The notes below the pieces were generated by a model, which worked only from the letters and a program-made list of their open reading frames with translations, ran no database searches and was not told the DNA's origin. A program made the translations under genes and the position numbers. Below, piece by piece: positions 63,559 through 64,000 of a DNA stretch of 64,000 bases. The DNA lies in the NCBI RefSeq assembly GCF_004135365.1, contig NZ_CP035492.1, positions 434,001-498,000 on the forward strand, written 5' to 3'. The stretch's first letter is position 1, and the number at the start of each line of letters is the position of its first letter. Source of the DNA: Paenibacillus protaetiae. GTDB lineage: Bacteria; Bacillota; Bacilli; Paenibacillales; Paenibacillaceae.

Positions 63559-64000
63559 ATGAGGAGCAAGAAACGGCAAGCAATATGGTTTACCCTGGGC
63601 ATTGCAGCAGTCGCGCTGCTGACGTCCTGCGGACAGGATTCCGTGAAACAGGCGAGCGCAATATCCGCAGATGATGAAGGGCTGTTCAACAAGCTGGACC
63701 ATTCATTCGAGTTCGAAACGGACCCTTATTACAGCGCCGTGCTTGCAGACTGGAAGCAGCAAGGCATACCGGCAGCCGGAACAACGGTTAAGGTACAGGG
63801 AGCAAAACCTTCGAAGGTTTCAGATGCTTCGGCGATTAAAACCGGTACATATGAAAACAGGGACAACGTTCTCCTCTGGCAGACGCCGGATGAAGGATGG
63901 GTTGAATACGAAGTCGACGTCGCGGAAGACGCCTTATACGAGATTCACGCTGTGTATGATCCGCTCAAGGAAACGGACAGCAAGCGCCCGGTTCAATGGG
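63559..64000 (+). CDS. Secreted lipoprotein, 3' truncated; probable sugar-binding component
   Basis: The ATG at 63559 follows AGGGAGGGGCG and the frame remains open to the window end (147 residues seen). A signal peptide ends in the lipobox LLTSCG. The part after residue 85 (GTYENRDNVLLWQTPDEGWVEYEVDV in two blocks) resembles the beta-sandwich carbohydrate-binding modules placed at the front of large Paenibacillus extracellular solute-binding proteins. With the UgpC-like ATPase upstream, a sugar importer is likely. Confidence 0.72.
   Translation, partial: MRSKKRQAIWFTLGIAAVALLTSCGQDSVKQASAISADDEGLFNKLDHSFEFETDPYYSAVLADWKQQGIPAAGTTVKVQGAKPSKVSDASAIKTGTYENRDNVLLWQTPDEGWVEYEVDVAEDALYEIHAVYDPLKETDSKRPVQW

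Overview
The window looks like a chromosomal segment of a Paenibacillus-type Firmicute. Gene content and order match Bacillus/Paenibacillus chromosomes (yeaD-yebA, yqeG-yqeH-aroE-yqeI-nadD-yqeK-rsfS-yqeM, yqhG-yqhH, yqzE, xpt-pbuX). Ribosome binding sites are strong AGGAGG types, TTG/GTG starts are common, and base composition is moderately GC-rich, with AT-rich stretches around the CRISPR locus.

Layout. 1-4.8 kb: DUF58/transglutaminase pair and a NiaP-like MFS transporter. 4.9-11.6 kb: housekeeping cluster for ribosome assembly (YqeH, YhbY, RsfS), shikimate and NAD synthesis (AroE, NadD), YqeK, a CvfB-like S1 protein with a 7-copy RYGSRG repeat tail, and the YqeM methyltransferase. 11.8-13.4 kb: thymidine kinase and small unknown genes on the minus strand. 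13.5-17.2 kb: nrdI-nrdE-nrdF behind a promoter with two NrdR boxes. 17.2-21.1 kb: small accessory genes. 21.3-28.4 kb: a flavin-dependent monooxygenase with a peptide/nickel-type ABC importer whose two ATPases are fused. 28.4-35.6 kb: zinc-ribbon proteins, a membrane GGDEF protein, a glycosyltransferase, a YkvI-like membrane protein, a first xpt and small unknowns. 35.7-41.8 kb: tRNA-Leu(CAG), polysaccharide deacetylase, amidase, yqzE, yqhG and the SNF2 helicase yqhH. 42.0-44.8 kb: class II (B12) ribonucleotide reductase with its own putative NrdR box. 44.9-47.1 kb: degenerate, mostly gene-poor DNA with a HAD phosphatase and a decayed SRPBCC gene. 47.1-57.9 kb: a type I-C CRISPR-Cas locus (cas3, cas5, cas8c, cas7, cas4, cas1, cas2) flanked by two arrays with the same repeat (8 and 27 repeats) and related leaders. 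57.9-60.3 kb: guanine riboswitch, xpt and pbuX. 60.4-64 kb: membrane protein, aldo/keto reductase, UgpC/MsmX-like ATPase and a truncated lipoprotein.

The most informative cross-cutting observation is that five otherwise well-conserved genes (DUF58, zinc ribbon, GGDEF, YqhG, Cas7) are each broken by a single missing base at a short G or C run, always as a -1 change relative to the coding strand. Either the assembly under-calls G/C homopolymers or this strain has an unusual mutation signature; the first is more likely, and the CRISPR effector should not be called dead without raw reads. The most interesting biology is a 45-bp palindrome-ended element found at nearly the same distance upstream of both CRISPR arrays, whose arms share the GGTGCG/TCGCACC words of the repeat itself.
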